From NCBI RefSeq assembly GCF_009176545.1, contig NZ_VTOJ01000001.1:620001-684000 (forward strand): DNA of 64,000 nt, given 5' to 3'. The notes beneath the pieces are model-generated. The model was not told where the DNA came from, searched no databases, and saw nothing but the letters and a program-made list of their open reading frames with translations. This document shows positions 35,795 to 44,416 of this stretch, in pieces (within the stretch, counting starts at the first letter, position 1; the number at the start of each line of letters is the position of its first letter). Source of the stretch: Salinigranum salinum. GTDB taxonomy: Archaea > Halobacteriota > Halobacteria > Halobacteriales > Haloferacaceae. The translations under genes and the position numbers were made by a program.

Positions 35795-37753
35795 TTAATT
35801 CAGATAACACATACTGTGTACTACCGTAGAACTTCCGTAAACGAAGCCGTGTTTCGTGAGCGTCTCCGACCGATCGACGGCACAGCCGCTCGGGGAACTC
35901 GCGGACCGGCCGTCGAACGACGTGTCGACGCCGGGGAAGCCTCCCGAGCGGGCACCACGTGTGAGCCGTGTCGGCTTTTCGGACGCGTTCCGCCGACGGT
36001 CGACGAAGAGGACTGTCTCCCGTCCGGGAGCCCGGAGGTCGACGGTCCGCGTCCCGTAGCCGTCGAGCGTCGCGTACAGCGGATCGGCGTCCTCGGTCGT
36101 CGAGACGACCAGTGCCGGCTCCCCCTCTTCACGTATCTCCGCGAGCGCCGCACGGTCGGCCGCGCAGGTGGCGTTCAGGTCGGCCCGGGCGACGTACCAC
36201 TGCAGCGGTAGCGCCCGCTGCAGGTCGGCGCACGGCGGCGGGATCGTGCTCTCCCCCGAATCGGTGACGAACGTCTCGCCGTAGAAGACCACGTCGACCC
36301 CGGTGTCGGCGTCGCGATCGGTCCCGGCTCCGCCCGCTCCGGTCGACAGCGAGTCGAACGCTGGGCGGACGTCGCCGATCGGCTGTGCGTACTGAACGAG
36401 CGGGTTCTCTTCCGACTGGGGCTGGAGGTAGACCGTCGTGGCGGCGGTCGCGCCGACCTGCCCGACGACGAGGAGGAGCACGCACGCGACGACGACCGCT
36501 CGGAGGCGATCGCCCGACGCGAGCGCCTCCCGTCCACGCCGAAAGACGAACCCGAGGCCGACGGCCGCCGGGACCGCGAGCGGGACCAGCGCGTTCACCG
36601 TGATCCACGCGCCGTAGATGTCGGTCCCCAGCGGGTAGCCGACGACGCTGACGAGTCCCCAGTAGGCGGCGAACAGGACCACTGCCCGTGGTCGAGGCGT
36701 CGCGTATCGCTCGACGAGGAAGCCGCCGAGTGCGAACACGGTGAGTGGTCCAGCCGCCACCGCGAGCGTTTCGAGGAACCGCCCGAGGAAGCAGACGTAC
36801 GCCGTCACGACGCTCTCCTCGTGACAGCCCGGCTCCGTCGTCCCGCCGAACCAGTACGCCAGCCCGTTCTGCATATCTGCCACGGTCACGTCGATCACTG
36901 CCGGGAACAGTCGCGGACGGGCGACCGCCTCCCACAGGCCCACGGCCTCGGATCCAGTGGGGGTCCGCGGCGCGAAGAAGAAGAGCGTGACGAGCGCGGC
37001 GACCCCGACGACGCCGACGATGTGGCACCCGAGTCGGAGGAGGCGTCGGTCCCGCGCGCGGACCGCGGCGACGGCCCGTCGACCGTGCCGGCGGAGGACG
37101 TCGACGCCCGTGTCCGCGGCGCGGGGTCGAAAGAGTTCGTGATCGACGAGCAGCGCGGTCGCGCCGACCCACACGAGGAGGTAGACGAGGGCGTTCTCCT
37201 TGGCGGCGAAGGCGAGCGCGACGAGGGCGGACGCGGCGTAGACGTACCGGACCCGGCGCGTGTCGACCGCCCGGACGAGCAGCCCGAACGCGACGAACGC
37301 GAAGGCGGCGACGAGGAGCGTGCTCCGGAGGAAGCGCGAGTAATAGAGGAGAACGGGGTTGAACGCCAGCAGTGCGGCGAGGGCGACGAGTTCCTCGTCG
37401 CGGAGGTGCTCGCGGAACAGGAGCGCCGCCAGGGGTAAGAGGCCGCCGCCGCCCGCCACGGGAAGTCGGGCCACGGCGTCGCTCGGGCCGAGCAGGCCGA
37501 ACAGCGCGGCGTCTACGTACTGGATCAGCGGCCCGTGGACGATGTAGCGGTAGGAGATCTCCCCGGTTTCGAGGTAGTGCAGCGCCCAGTAGGCGACGCG
37601 ACCCTCGTCGAAGTGGGCGACGCGGCCACCGAGGGAGACCAGTCGGACGAGGAGCGCGACGGCAGCGACGGCGACCACGAGGCGGCGGGGATCGCTGGCG
37701 ACACCGGAGAGAGCCGAGGAGAAGCGAGTACGGAGACGAGCCGAGTCGTCCAT
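35795..37753 (-). CDS. Agl23-type flippase-associated membrane protein (TIGR03663 family, GT-C fold)
   Basis: A 652-residue polytopic membrane protein of the TIGR03663 family, whose haloarchaeal member Agl23 is linked to flippase activity in N-glycosylation. Family landmarks: RVAHFDEGRVAYWALHYLETG and YRYIVHGPLIQYVDAALFG, the Asp-Glu/His region of a GT-C fold, then LLYYSRFLRSTLLVAAFAFVA and AFAAKENALVYLLVW. About 12 helices span residues 20-430. The last 200 residues are a soluble extracytoplasmic domain. It is upstream of the giant copper-type protein on the same strand with a 49-base gap and may be cotranscribed. Confidence 0.85.
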   Translation of the reverse strand: MDDSARLRTRFSSALSGVASDPRRLVVAVAAVALLVRLVSLGGRVAHFDEGRVAYWALHYLETGEISYRYIVHGPLIQYVDAALFGLLGPSDAVARLPVAGGGGLLPLAALLFREHLRDEELVALAALLAFNPVLLYYSRFLRSTLLVAAFAFVAFGLLVRAVDTRRVRYVYAASALVALAFAAKENALVYLLVWVGATALLVDHELFRPRAADTGVDVLRRHGRRAVAAVRARDRRLLRLGCHIVGVVGVAALVTLFFFAPRTPTGSEAVGLWEAVARPRLFPAVIDVTVADMQNGLAYWFGGTTEPGCHEESVVTAYVCFLGRFLETLAVAAGPLTVFALGGFLVERYATPRPRAVVLFAAYWGLVSVVGYPLGTDIYGAWITVNALVPLAVPAAVGLGFVFRRGREALASGDRLRAVVVACVLLLVVGQVGATAATTVYLQPQSEENPLVQYAQPIGDVRPAFDSLSTGAGGAGTDRDADTGVDVVFYGETFVTDSGESTIPPPCADLQRALPLQWYVARADLNATCAADRAALAEIREEGEPALVVSTTEDADPLYATLDGYGTRTVDLRAPGRETVLFVDRRRNASEKPTRLTRGARSGGFPGVDTSFDGRSASSPSGCAVDRSETLTKHGFVYGSSTVVHSMCYLN

Positions 37754-37920
37754 ACCGTGACGCCGTCCGGGGGGAGGAAGTAGCTACCCGAGGGTACGAC
37801 GGTCGTTTTACTCACTCGGGGAGAGACGCGGGCGTCGACGGGGCGTGACGGCGCGACGGGCCGCGGCAGGCGACGGACCCACGGGTCGACGGTGGGCGAG
37901 ACAGGGGATGAGAGCAGGGA

Positions 37921-38208
37921 TTACTCGGCGGCGCAGGCTTCCGCGTCGGCCTCGTCGCCGTTCTTCAGTTTGTCGGCCGTCTCGTTGAGCTGGTAGAGGT
38001 TCTGTCGGGCGTCGGCGAAGTAGACGTCCTCGTCGACGACGCCGATTCCCTCGAGCCGTTCGAGGGCGTACCGAACCGTCCGTGCCGAAAGCATCGACTC
38101 CTCGACGATCCCCTTCTGGGTGAGTGGGCCGTTGTATTCGAGAACTTTGAACACGAGTTTCGCGCTCGGGGGGAGGTCGTCGAGACTCTCCTCGTCGGAT
38201 CCAGCCAT
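37921..38208 (-). CDS. Winged-helix transcription regulator (MarR/TrmB-like)
   Basis: A 95-residue DNA-binding protein. The winged helix-turn-helix runs LPPSAKLVFKVLEYNGPLT, then QKGIVEESMLSARTVRYALERL (shown in part) and GIGVVDEDVYFADARQNLYQL. A short acidic tail ends in CAAE. The fold resembles TrmB/MarR and archaeal transcription-regulator HTH domains; no ligand domain is present. Start ATG 38208 is supported by an AT-rich box (complement of CATAAAG) at 38235-38241. It diverges from the EMC6-like/ABCE1 operon and could regulate it; that is speculation. Confidence 0.8.
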   Translation of the reverse strand: MAGSDEESLDDLPPSAKLVFKVLEYNGPLTQKGIVEESMLSARTVRYALERLEGIGVVDEDVYFADARQNLYQLNETADKLKNGDEADAEACAAE

Positions 38209-38234
38209 TGAGTCGTTCGAGACGCGCCACGGGC

Positions 38235-38241
38235 ATAAAGG
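38235..38241 (-). promoter_or_regulatory. TATA-like box of the winged-helix regulator
   Basis: CTTTATG on the minus strand lies 27-33 bases before the ATG at 38208, fitting a leaderless transcript. Confidence 0.5.
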
Positions 38242-38319
38242 TTGATAGAACGCGCTGTGACCACCGGACTGGCGGATCGGAACGAACGGCTTTTGACGCG
38301 CGCTCTCGCACGGGAACGT

Positions 38320-38634
38320 ATGGCCACCGAAACGCAGACCGGCCTCTCCAAACACGTCCGGGGAGTGACCGTCACCACGCTCGCCTGTCTGGCGGGCGTC
38401 GCGGCGGCGGTCGTGTCGGGTCTCGTCGTCGGCACGGACCCTGCCGCGGCCTCCGACCGGCTGACGGTGGGGATCCTCGCCGTCTTCATCGCCGTGCAGC
38501 TCCCGATCCTGCGCGGCGTCGGGATCGACGTCTCCGACTTCGGGGCGAAGGACTACCTCTACGTCGGCTTCATGACGTTCACCCTCTGGTTTATCACCTT
38601 CGCGATCATGCTCACCGCGGGCGTGACCCTCTGA
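38320..38634 (+). CDS. EMC6-like membrane protein, coupled to ABCE1
   Basis: A 104-residue protein with three predicted membrane helices: TVTTLACLAGVAAAVVSGLVV, LTVGILAVFIAVQLPILRGV, and YVGFMTFTLWFITFAIMLTAG. Small haloarchaeal proteins of this kind are annotated, from memory, as EMC6-like, related to a subunit of the ER membrane-protein insertase. Its TGA overlaps the ABCE1 ATG by one base (TGATG at 38632-38636), implying translational coupling with ribosome recycling. Start ATG 38320; the upstream open frame is basic and not credible. Confidence 0.75.
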   Translation: MATETQTGLSKHVRGVTVTTLACLAGVAAAVVSGLVVGTDPAAASDRLTVGILAVFIAVQLPILRGVGIDVSDFGAKDYLYVGFMTFTLWFITFAIMLTAGVTL

Positions 38635-40463
38635 TGGCCGACGACAGCATCGCGGTCGTCGACCTCGACCGCTGTCAGCCCGACCGCTGCAACTACGAGT
38701 GTGCGAAGTACTGCCCGCCCAACAGAACAGGGAAAGACTGCATCGTCACCCGCGGCGACCACTACGAAGAGGACGAACCGTACCAGGGCGACCCGGACCA
38801 GATCTGGATCTCCGAGGAGATCTGTCTCGGCGAGACGTGCGGCATCTGCGTCGAGAAATGTCCGTTCGACGCCATCGAGATCATCAACCTCCCCACCGAA
38901 CTCGAGGAGGACCCCGTCCACCGGTACGGCGAGAACGCGTTCGCGCTGTACGGACTCCCCGTCCCCGACGCGGGGGCCGTCACGGGGATCTTGGGGCCGA
39001 ACGGGATCGGGAAGTCCACCGCCGTGCACATCCTCGCGGACGAACTCGTCCCGAACCTGGGCGACTACGGTGCGGAACCGGGCTGGGAGGCCGTGCTCGA
39101 CCGCTACCGCGGCTCCGGACTGCAGAACTACATCGAGGCGCTCCTCGACGGCGACGTCAGCGTCGCCCGCAAACCGCAGTACGTCGACCAGATCCCCAAA
39201 CAGTTCGACGGCACGACGAGCGAACTGCTCGCGGCGACGGACGAACGCGGCGTCCTCGACGACCTCGTCTCTCGACTGGGTATCGCCCCCGTCGTCGACC
39301 AGCCGATCGACACGCTCTCGGGCGGCGAACTCCAGCGGGTCGCACTCGCGGCCACTCTGGCGAGGGACCGCGACTTCTACTTCCTCGACGAGATCACGCC
39401 CTACCTCGACATCGGCCAGCGCGTCACGGCGGCACGCATCGTCCAGGAACTCGCCGAGTCCGAAGACCGCGCCGTGCTCGTCGTCGAGCACGACCTCGCC
39501 ATCCTCGATCTGCTCGCGGATTCGCTCCACATCGGCTACGGTCGTCCCGGTGCCTTCGGCGTCATCACCGACCCGAAGAGCGTCCGCAACGGGATCAACG
39601 AGTACCTCAAGGGCTACCTCACGAACGAGAACATGCGGGTCCGCCCCGACGCCATCACCTTCGAGGAGCACGCCCCCCGCGAGACCACGAAGAGCGCTCC
39701 CCTCGTCGAGTATCCTGCGCTCGAGAAGTCCTACGGCGAGGGCGAGTTCTCCCTCTCCGTCGAGGGCGGCACCATCTACCACTCGGAGGTGCTCGGCATC
39801 GTCGGGCCGAACGGGATCGGGAAGTCCACCCTCGCCAAACTGTTCGCCGGCGCGCTCGAACCCGACGAGGGCGAACTCGACTTCCACCTCGACATCGCGT
39901 ACAAGCCGCAGTACATCGAGATCGACCAGCCGATGCGGGTCGACGCCTTCCTCTCGTCGATCACGAGCGACTTCGGCTCCTCGCTGTGGAAGACCGAGAT
40001 CGCGGGACCCCTGCAACTGGAGCGGATCATGGAACAGCACCTCACGGACCTCTCTGGCGGCGAACGCCAGCGAGTCGCCATCGCAGCCACCCTCTCCGAG
40101 GACGCCGACCTCTACGTCCTGGACGAGCCCTCGGCGCACCTCGACGTCGAACAGCGGGTGCGCGCCACCACCGCCATCCGGCGGTACGCCGAGAACCACG
40201 ACGCGACCGTGCTGGTGATCGACCACGACATCTACATGATCGACCTTCTGGCCGATCGGCTGATGGTGTTCGACGGCGAGCCCTCCGTAGAGGGCCACGC
40301 CGGGACGCCCCAGGAGATGCGCGAGGGGATGAACGACTTCCTCTCGGATCTCGACATCACGTTCCGCCGCGACGAACGCACCGGCCGACCGCGGATCAAC
40401 AAACCCGACTCGCAGCTGGACCGGAAGCAGAAACGCGCCGGCGAGTACTACTACGCCCCCTGA
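38634..40463 (+). CDS. ABCE1/RLI ribosome-recycling ATPase
   Basis: A 609-residue soluble ABC protein that splits post-termination ribosomes. Two N-terminal 4Fe-4S clusters are encoded: the first by CQPDRCNYECAKYCP, the second by CLGETCGICVEKCP. Twin ATPase domains follow. Walker A is GPNGIGKSTA (about residue 120) and GPNGIGKSTL (about residue 395). Signature motifs are LSGGELQR and LSGGERQR. Walker B with the catalytic Glu is FYFLDEITPYLD and LYVLDEPSAHLD. The hinge region is complete, and the length is normal for the family. It is cotranscribed with the EMC6-like gene. Confidence 0.97.
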   Translation: MADDSIAVVDLDRCQPDRCNYECAKYCPPNRTGKDCIVTRGDHYEEDEPYQGDPDQIWISEEICLGETCGICVEKCPFDAIEIINLPTELEEDPVHRYGENAFALYGLPVPDAGAVTGILGPNGIGKSTAVHILADELVPNLGDYGAEPGWEAVLDRYRGSGLQNYIEALLDGDVSVARKPQYVDQIPKQFDGTTSELLAATDERGVLDDLVSRLGIAPVVDQPIDTLSGGELQRVALAATLARDRDFYFLDEITPYLDIGQRVTAARIVQELAESEDRAVLVVEHDLAILDLLADSLHIGYGRPGAFGVITDPKSVRNGINEYLKGYLTNENMRVRPDAITFEEHAPRETTKSAPLVEYPALEKSYGEGEFSLSVEGGTIYHSEVLGIVGPNGIGKSTLAKLFAGALEPDEGELDFHLDIAYKPQYIEIDQPMRVDAFLSSITSDFGSSLWKTEIAGPLQLERIMEQHLTDLSGGERQRVAIAATLSEDADLYVLDEPSAHLDVEQRVRATTAIRRYAENHDATVLVIDHDIYMIDLLADRLMVFDGEPSVEGHAGTPQEMREGMNDFLSDLDITFRRDERTGRPRINKPDSQLDRKQKRAGEYYYAP

Positions 40464-40697
40464 TCGGCCGGTGACCACACGGTCGTCGACCGACAGTCGG
40501 ACGCCAGACTGCAGCCGAGCCATCGCCAGGCCGCAGCCGAGCCGGCGGCCGGGCGGCCAGTCGATTCATGTGTCTCCGGCCTCATACGCCGGCGGGCGTT
40601 CCACACTGGCCCGTCCTCGCCCGGAGCCGACAGCCGTTTCGACGCTGTGACCGGGGAACCCGTGCCACACCAGGCGGGGCAGTGGGACGCCCGTCTC

Positions 40698-41753
40698 TCA
40701 TCCGGACAGGACGATTCCGTCGTCCGTCTCCCGCACGTCCAGCTCGTAGCCGAACGCCTCGACCACCTCGCGGTTCGTCCGGAGGTGTGCCGTCGACCGT
40801 GGGGCCCGAACCGACCCCCCGGCGAGCGCCAGCGGGACGACGAACTGATCCGCGAGCTGCGCGTCGACGGCACCCGGGCCGTCCAGCCACGCGTGGACCG
40901 CGCCGACCACCTCGTCGGCGACGTCCTCCGCGGGGACGCCCCGCTCGCCGATCGCGTCGAAGCCGGCGCGCGTCCCACCGGCGACCGACACCAGCAGGGC
41001 GAAGCCGGGACAGTCGGTCTCGGCGTACGTCGCAGTCCCCTCCGCGAACGACCGTCGGGAGCGAGCAGAAGGCTCCGCGGAGTCGTCCGTCGACGTCTCC
41101 GCGACGGGGAGCGAGAGCCGCTCGCGGACGCGGGCGAGCGAGCGCTCGCAGACGTCGGCGTCTGCGAGGTCCGCCGCGGCCACGGCGTGGGCAGTGGCGA
41201 CGAGTGGTCCCCGTTCGTCGACGGCGAGCGGGCGGAGCGCCGACGGCGCGACGCGGAGGGTCGCCCGCCCACCCCCCACGGGGTAGAACCCGCGGCGGTC
41301 GAGCGTCACGTCGGCGGCGAGCCCGTGTCGCGCGAGCAACGGCAGCTTGACCCGTCGCAGGTAGTCGAGCGTCGGTGCCCACTTCACGTCCGTCCCGCCC
41401 GACGCCGTGACGCCGACCGGTTCGTCGATCCCGACGGCGAGCGGGACGACCGTGTCGAAGACGAGCGTGACGCTCCCGGCCGTCTCGGCGTCGACCGCGA
41501 CGTCGCCCGACGGCGAACGGGTCGGGGCGAACGAGAGCGTCTCCGAGCCGACCACGTCGCCGTCGACCGCCGCGTCGGTGAGCGCCGCGACTGCCTCGAC
41601 ACAGGCGCAGTGCTGTGGTCGCAGCCCTGGCTTCGGGCGGTCGGCACGGACGCCAGTCATCTCGAACGGCCGGTCCGTGAGACACGACAGCGTCAGCGCG
41701 GTCCGGAGCAGCTGTCCCCCGCCCGCCGAGCCGTCGAGTTCGACGGCGCTCAC
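40698..41753 (-). CDS. rtcA: RNA 3'-terminal phosphate cyclase
   Basis: A 351-residue enzyme that converts RNA 3'-phosphate to 2',3'-cyclic phosphate via an adenylated histidine. Family motifs: GSAGGGQLLRTALTLSCLT near the N-terminus, RADRPKPGLRPQHCACVEA, TDVKWAPTLDYLRRV, FYPVGGGRATL, and near the C-terminus LADQFVVPLALAGG, then STAHLRTN, which should hold the nucleotidylated His. Start is GTG at 41753, whose bases overlap the stop of the upstream universal stress protein gene in GTGA. This coupling implies joint expression. Confidence 0.93.
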   Translation of the reverse strand: MSAVELDGSAGGGQLLRTALTLSCLTDRPFEMTGVRADRPKPGLRPQHCACVEAVAALTDAAVDGDVVGSETLSFAPTRSPSGDVAVDAETAGSVTLVFDTVVPLAVGIDEPVGVTASGGTDVKWAPTLDYLRRVKLPLLARHGLAADVTLDRRGFYPVGGGRATLRVAPSALRPLAVDERGPLVATAHAVAAADLADADVCERSLARVRERLSLPVAETSTDDSAEPSARSRRSFAEGTATYAETDCPGFALLVSVAGGTRAGFDAIGERGVPAEDVADEVVGAVHAWLDGPGAVDAQLADQFVVPLALAGGSVRAPRSTAHLRTNREVVEAFGYELDVRETDDGIVLSG

Positions 41754-42235
41754 GTGACCACCGTGACGGGGACCGACGAGCGTTCGATGAGTGCCTTGGC
41801 GACACTGCCACCCACGTCGTCCGCGTGGTTGGCGGTGGAGCGGTGGCCGACGACGATGCCGTCGGTCGACGCCTCGACGGCGAGGCTCGGGAGCGCCTCG
41901 ACCGGGTCGCCGGTGACGATGCGCGTGTCGGCGTCGACGCCGGCGGCGTCCGCCCGCGTCGCCGCCTCGTGGAGGAGCCGGTCGCCGGTGGTGCGTGCGT
42001 CCTCGAGCGCCTCGCGCACGAACTGTGTGTCCGTTTCGTCGTCGTCCGCGTCCGCGTCGATCGGCTCCGTCCCGTCGAGTCGCCGTGTCGACCCCTCCTC
42101 GGCCGTCACGCGAACTGCTGGTTCGATCACGAACGCCAGCAGCAGCGAGGCGTCGAGTCGGCCGGCCATCTCGAGCGCGTAGTCGAGCGCGCCCTCGCTG
42201 GCGTCGGTCCCATCGATGGCGACGAGGAGTCGCAT
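41750..42235 (-). CDS. Universal stress protein (UspA family), coupled to rtcA
   Basis: A 161-residue UspA protein beginning MRLLVAIDGTDASEGALDYAL. The nucleotide-binding loop region is DGIVVGHRSTANHADDVGGSVAKAL (shown as GHRSTAN and GGSVAKAL), ending SSVPVTVV. An acidic insertion (DGTEPIDADADDDETDTQ) follows the second strand, longer than in most family members. The ATG at 42235 is chosen over an upstream one because the family N-terminus starts there. Its stop overlaps the rtcA start. A closely similar usp gene lies immediately upstream on the same strand. Confidence 0.88.
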   Translation of the reverse strand: MRLLVAIDGTDASEGALDYALEMAGRLDASLLLAFVIEPAVRVTAEEGSTRRLDGTEPIDADADDDETDTQFVREALEDARTTGDRLLHEAATRADAAGVDADTRIVTGDPVEALPSLAVEASTDGIVVGHRSTANHADDVGGSVAKALIERSSVPVTVVT

Positions 42236-42355
42236 GTCGTTCGGTACCACGGATCGTGCGTACTACAAGCTAGCGGCTGTCGGCCCCGGCGATCCACGGG
42301 GCGGACCGGTCGTCTCGAGATCGACCGTCTCCGGAGCGCCGGCTTCGCGGCTCGG

Positions 42356-42802
42356 TCACCGGACGACCGTCACGGGTACTGCCGAGCGCTCGACGAGGCC
42401 CTTGGCGACGCTGCCGACGAGCCCCTCGTACCGGCCCGACAGCCCCCTGTGTCCCACGAACAGCCCTTCGACCGCCTCGCGCTCGGTTACGTCGGGGATG
42501 ACCTGCAGCGGCGGTCCGTACAGCAGTTCCGTCTCGGCCGCGACGCCCGCCTCGGCCGCGTACTCGGCGGCTTCTTCGAGGACGCGTTCGGCGTTCGCCT
42601 CGGCGTCCTCGACGGCCTCCGCGACGAGGCGGCCGGCGGCGTCGTCGAAGCCCGTCGGTTCGTCGCCGCCGGTGTCGACGACGGCCGGTTCGACCGCGTG
42701 TACCACGTACAGGTCGGTGTCGAGCCGGGCGGCGAGGTCGGTCGCGTAGGCGAGCGCGTGATCGCTCGCGTTCGAACCATCGACTGCAACGAGGAACGTC
42801 AT
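42356..42802 (-). CDS. Universal stress protein (UspA family)
   Basis: A 148-residue UspA protein starting MTFLVAVDGSNASDHALAYA. It ends with GLFVGHRGLSGRYEGLVGSVAKGLVER in its C-terminal ATP-loop region (GHRGLSG then GSVAKGL), followed by SAVPVTVVR. It resembles the neighbouring gene at 41750-42235, suggesting an old duplication. The 120-base gap between them leaves room for a separate promoter. Start ATG 42802 is where the conserved strand begins. Confidence 0.88.
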   Translation of the reverse strand: MTFLVAVDGSNASDHALAYATDLAARLDTDLYVVHAVEPAVVDTGGDEPTGFDDAAGRLVAEAVEDAEANAERVLEEAAEYAAEAGVAAETELLYGPPLQVIPDVTEREAVEGLFVGHRGLSGRYEGLVGSVAKGLVERSAVPVTVVR

Positions 42803-42906
42803 ACTCCGATGTACTCCGTTGGTGAACAACTACCTGTCGGCGGTTCTCACGGGCTGAGGACGGTTCGGGCCGGTGGGTTGCGACACTCACGTGCCCGCAT
42901 GCGCTC

Positions 42907-43338
42907 TCACGCGTGCCGATCGCGCCGCGCCGCGACGTACGCCCGCGCTCGGTCGGCGAGCGCGGGGTGCGGACCGGAGACGTCGCGCGCGGCGCAGACA
43001 GTCGCGAGCGCCTCGTCGGCCGGGACGTCGTCCACCAGCGCCAGCGCGGCGGCAGCGACGGCGACGCTCCGCGACGCCCCGGCCGAACAGTGGACGAGGA
43101 CGCACTCGCCGTCGGCAAGCAACGACTGGAGCGCGTCGGCCGCCGCAGCGAACGCGTCGGCGTCGTTCCGTGGCCCGTCGACGAGCGGGTGGTCGACGAC
43201 CCGGTAGCCGCGAGCGGGCGTCGCTGGCGAGTCGTGAGTCAACGAGAAAACGACCGTGACGCCCGCGGCGCGAACGGCGTCGTGGTCGCTCGCGTCGTCC
43301 GCGTCGCCGACGAGGAGCGAATCGGTGACGTGATCCAT
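42907..43338 (-). CDS. Dual-specificity protein phosphatase-like protein
   Basis: A 143-residue cysteine phosphatase. The active-site P-loop is VLVHCSAGASRS (HCxxGxxRS), with the general acid probably an Asp in HPLVDGPRNDAD about 45 residues before it. The N-terminus MDHVTDSLLVGDADDASD resembles the substrate-recognition start of DSP/atypical phosphatases. It is expected to dephosphorylate Ser/Thr/Tyr residues or a small phosphorylated molecule in the cytoplasm. Complete catalytic motif, so probably active. Confidence 0.88.
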   Translation of the reverse strand: MDHVTDSLLVGDADDASDHDAVRAAGVTVVFSLTHDSPATPARGYRVVDHPLVDGPRNDADAFAAAADALQSLLADGECVLVHCSAGASRSVAVAAAALALVDDVPADEALATVCAARDVSGPHPALADRARAYVAARRDRHA

Positions 43339-43383
43339 CGGAGTACGGGATGCGGTCGGGGAGGGTTCGATTCGGCGATCGGT

Positions 43384-43905
43384 TCAGCGGACCAGCCGGG
43401 AGCAGGTGCCGCAGAGGTTCTCTTCTTTGACGTCGACCTCGCGCACCGTCGGGGAGAACGACATGACGCATTTGGAGTTGTCGCAGTGTTCGAGCCCGAG
43501 CGTGTGACCGATCTCGTGGACGACCTCTTTGCGGACGCGGTCGGCGAACACCTCCGACGAGGGTTTCGTCGAGATCCCCCCGTCGGAGGACGTCTGGAGC
43601 CGTGCCGTCGAGATGACGGAGCCGTTACCGTTGAGATACGCGAGACCGAAGACGTAGTTGCGGCGGCGGTAGTACAGGTCCTGTGTCGTGATACCGATGT
43701 TCTTCTCCGCGGAACCCGTACGCGAGGCGAGTTCGATGAACTCCTCGGCCCGGTACTGGTTCCGACTGCGGTCGTACGCACCGTCGGGGATCGACTGCTC
43801 CTCGTGGACGGTCACGTCGCAGTCGTAGACGGATCGGAGCGCGGCCGATGCCTCCCGCTTGACCTGAGCGGGAACATCCCCGATCGGTACGATGTCGACG
43901 ATCAT
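43384..43905 (-). CDS. amzA: Archaemetzincin
   Basis: A 173-residue zinc metalloprotease. The full signature is present: HEIGHTLGLEHC, CxxxxCxM (CDNSKCVM), and a closing CxxC (LCGTC) about 20 residues later. This is the archaemetzincin double metal site (catalytic plus structural zinc). The N-terminus MIVDIVPIGDVPAQVKREAS is typical of archaeal members. Substrate unknown. The ATG at 43905 has an AT-rich box (complement of CATAAAC, 43930-43936) 25-31 bases upstream. It is divergent from the UPF0146 gene with only 39 bases between. Confidence 0.95.
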   Translation of the reverse strand: MIVDIVPIGDVPAQVKREASAALRSVYDCDVTVHEEQSIPDGAYDRSRNQYRAEEFIELASRTGSAEKNIGITTQDLYYRRRNYVFGLAYLNGNGSVISTARLQTSSDGGISTKPSSEVFADRVRKEVVHEIGHTLGLEHCDNSKCVMSFSPTVREVDVKEENLCGTCSRLVR

Positions 43906-43911
43906 GGACGG

Positions 43912-43936
43912 ACTTAAGCGGGGGTCTCTCATAAAC
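43912..43936. promoter_or_regulatory. Compact divergent promoter region between amzA and UPF0146 gene
   Basis: The 39-base gap holds two AT-rich boxes in GC-rich DNA. GTTTATG (minus strand, 43930-43936) is 25-31 bases before the amzA ATG. CTTAAG (43914-43919) is about 27-31 bases before the GTG at 43945. The two start sites must therefore be almost back to back, and both transcripts leaderless. Confidence 0.45.
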
Positions 43937-43944
43937 ATCCCGCC

Positions 43945-44343
43945 GTGGGCCACCCGACCCGATCCTCCCTCGTCGGCTATCTCTCCCGCTACGACCGGCT
44001 CGTCGAGGTCGGCATCGGTCGACGGACGGACGTGGCCGAGGCGCTCGTCGCGGCCGGCTGCGAGGTGACCGCCACGGACGTCCACCCTCGGCCGGTCCCC
44101 GACGGGGTCCGGTTCGTCGTGGACGACGTCGCCGCGCGCGCGACCGGCGACCCGGGACGACTCTACGCCGTCGACGCCGTCTACGCGCGCAACCTCCCTC
44201 CGGAGCTCCACCGCCCCACCAGAGACGTGGCACACGCCGCCGGCGCCGACTTCCTGTTCACCACCCTGGGCGGGGATCCGCCGACGGTGCCGGTCGAACG
44301 CGTGACTCTCGACGAGGAGACGCTGTACGTGAGCCGAACGTGA
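43945..44343 (+). CDS. UPF0146 family protein
   Basis: A 132-residue protein of the archaeal UPF0146 family, with a truncated Rossmann-like, methyltransferase-type core: RLVEVGIGRRTDVAEALVAAG, then VTATDVHPRPVPDGVRFVVDD, and YARNLPPELHRPTRDVA. Function unknown; the fold suggests SAM or nucleotide binding. The start is GTG at 43945 (MGHPTRSSLVGYLSRY). Divergent from amzA. Confidence 0.8.
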   Translation: MGHPTRSSLVGYLSRYDRLVEVGIGRRTDVAEALVAAGCEVTATDVHPRPVPDGVRFVVDDVAARATGDPGRLYAVDAVYARNLPPELHRPTRDVAHAAGADFLFTTLGGDPPTVPVERVTLDEETLYVSRT

Positions 44344-44416
44344 GCGTCCGTCGTGGTAGTCACGTTGTCGCCGGGAGACGACGCGTTAATGACTGCTCGG
44401 TTTCGATTCACACCGG

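Noticed and set aside
38559..40523. A 654-codon minus-strand open frame
   Set aside because: Antisense to ABCE1, whose identity is certain.
42356..42802. Recent tandem duplication of the two neighbouring usp genes
   Set aside because: The proteins share family motifs but differ at most other positions and in length, so this is an old paralogy, unlike the hicBA units.
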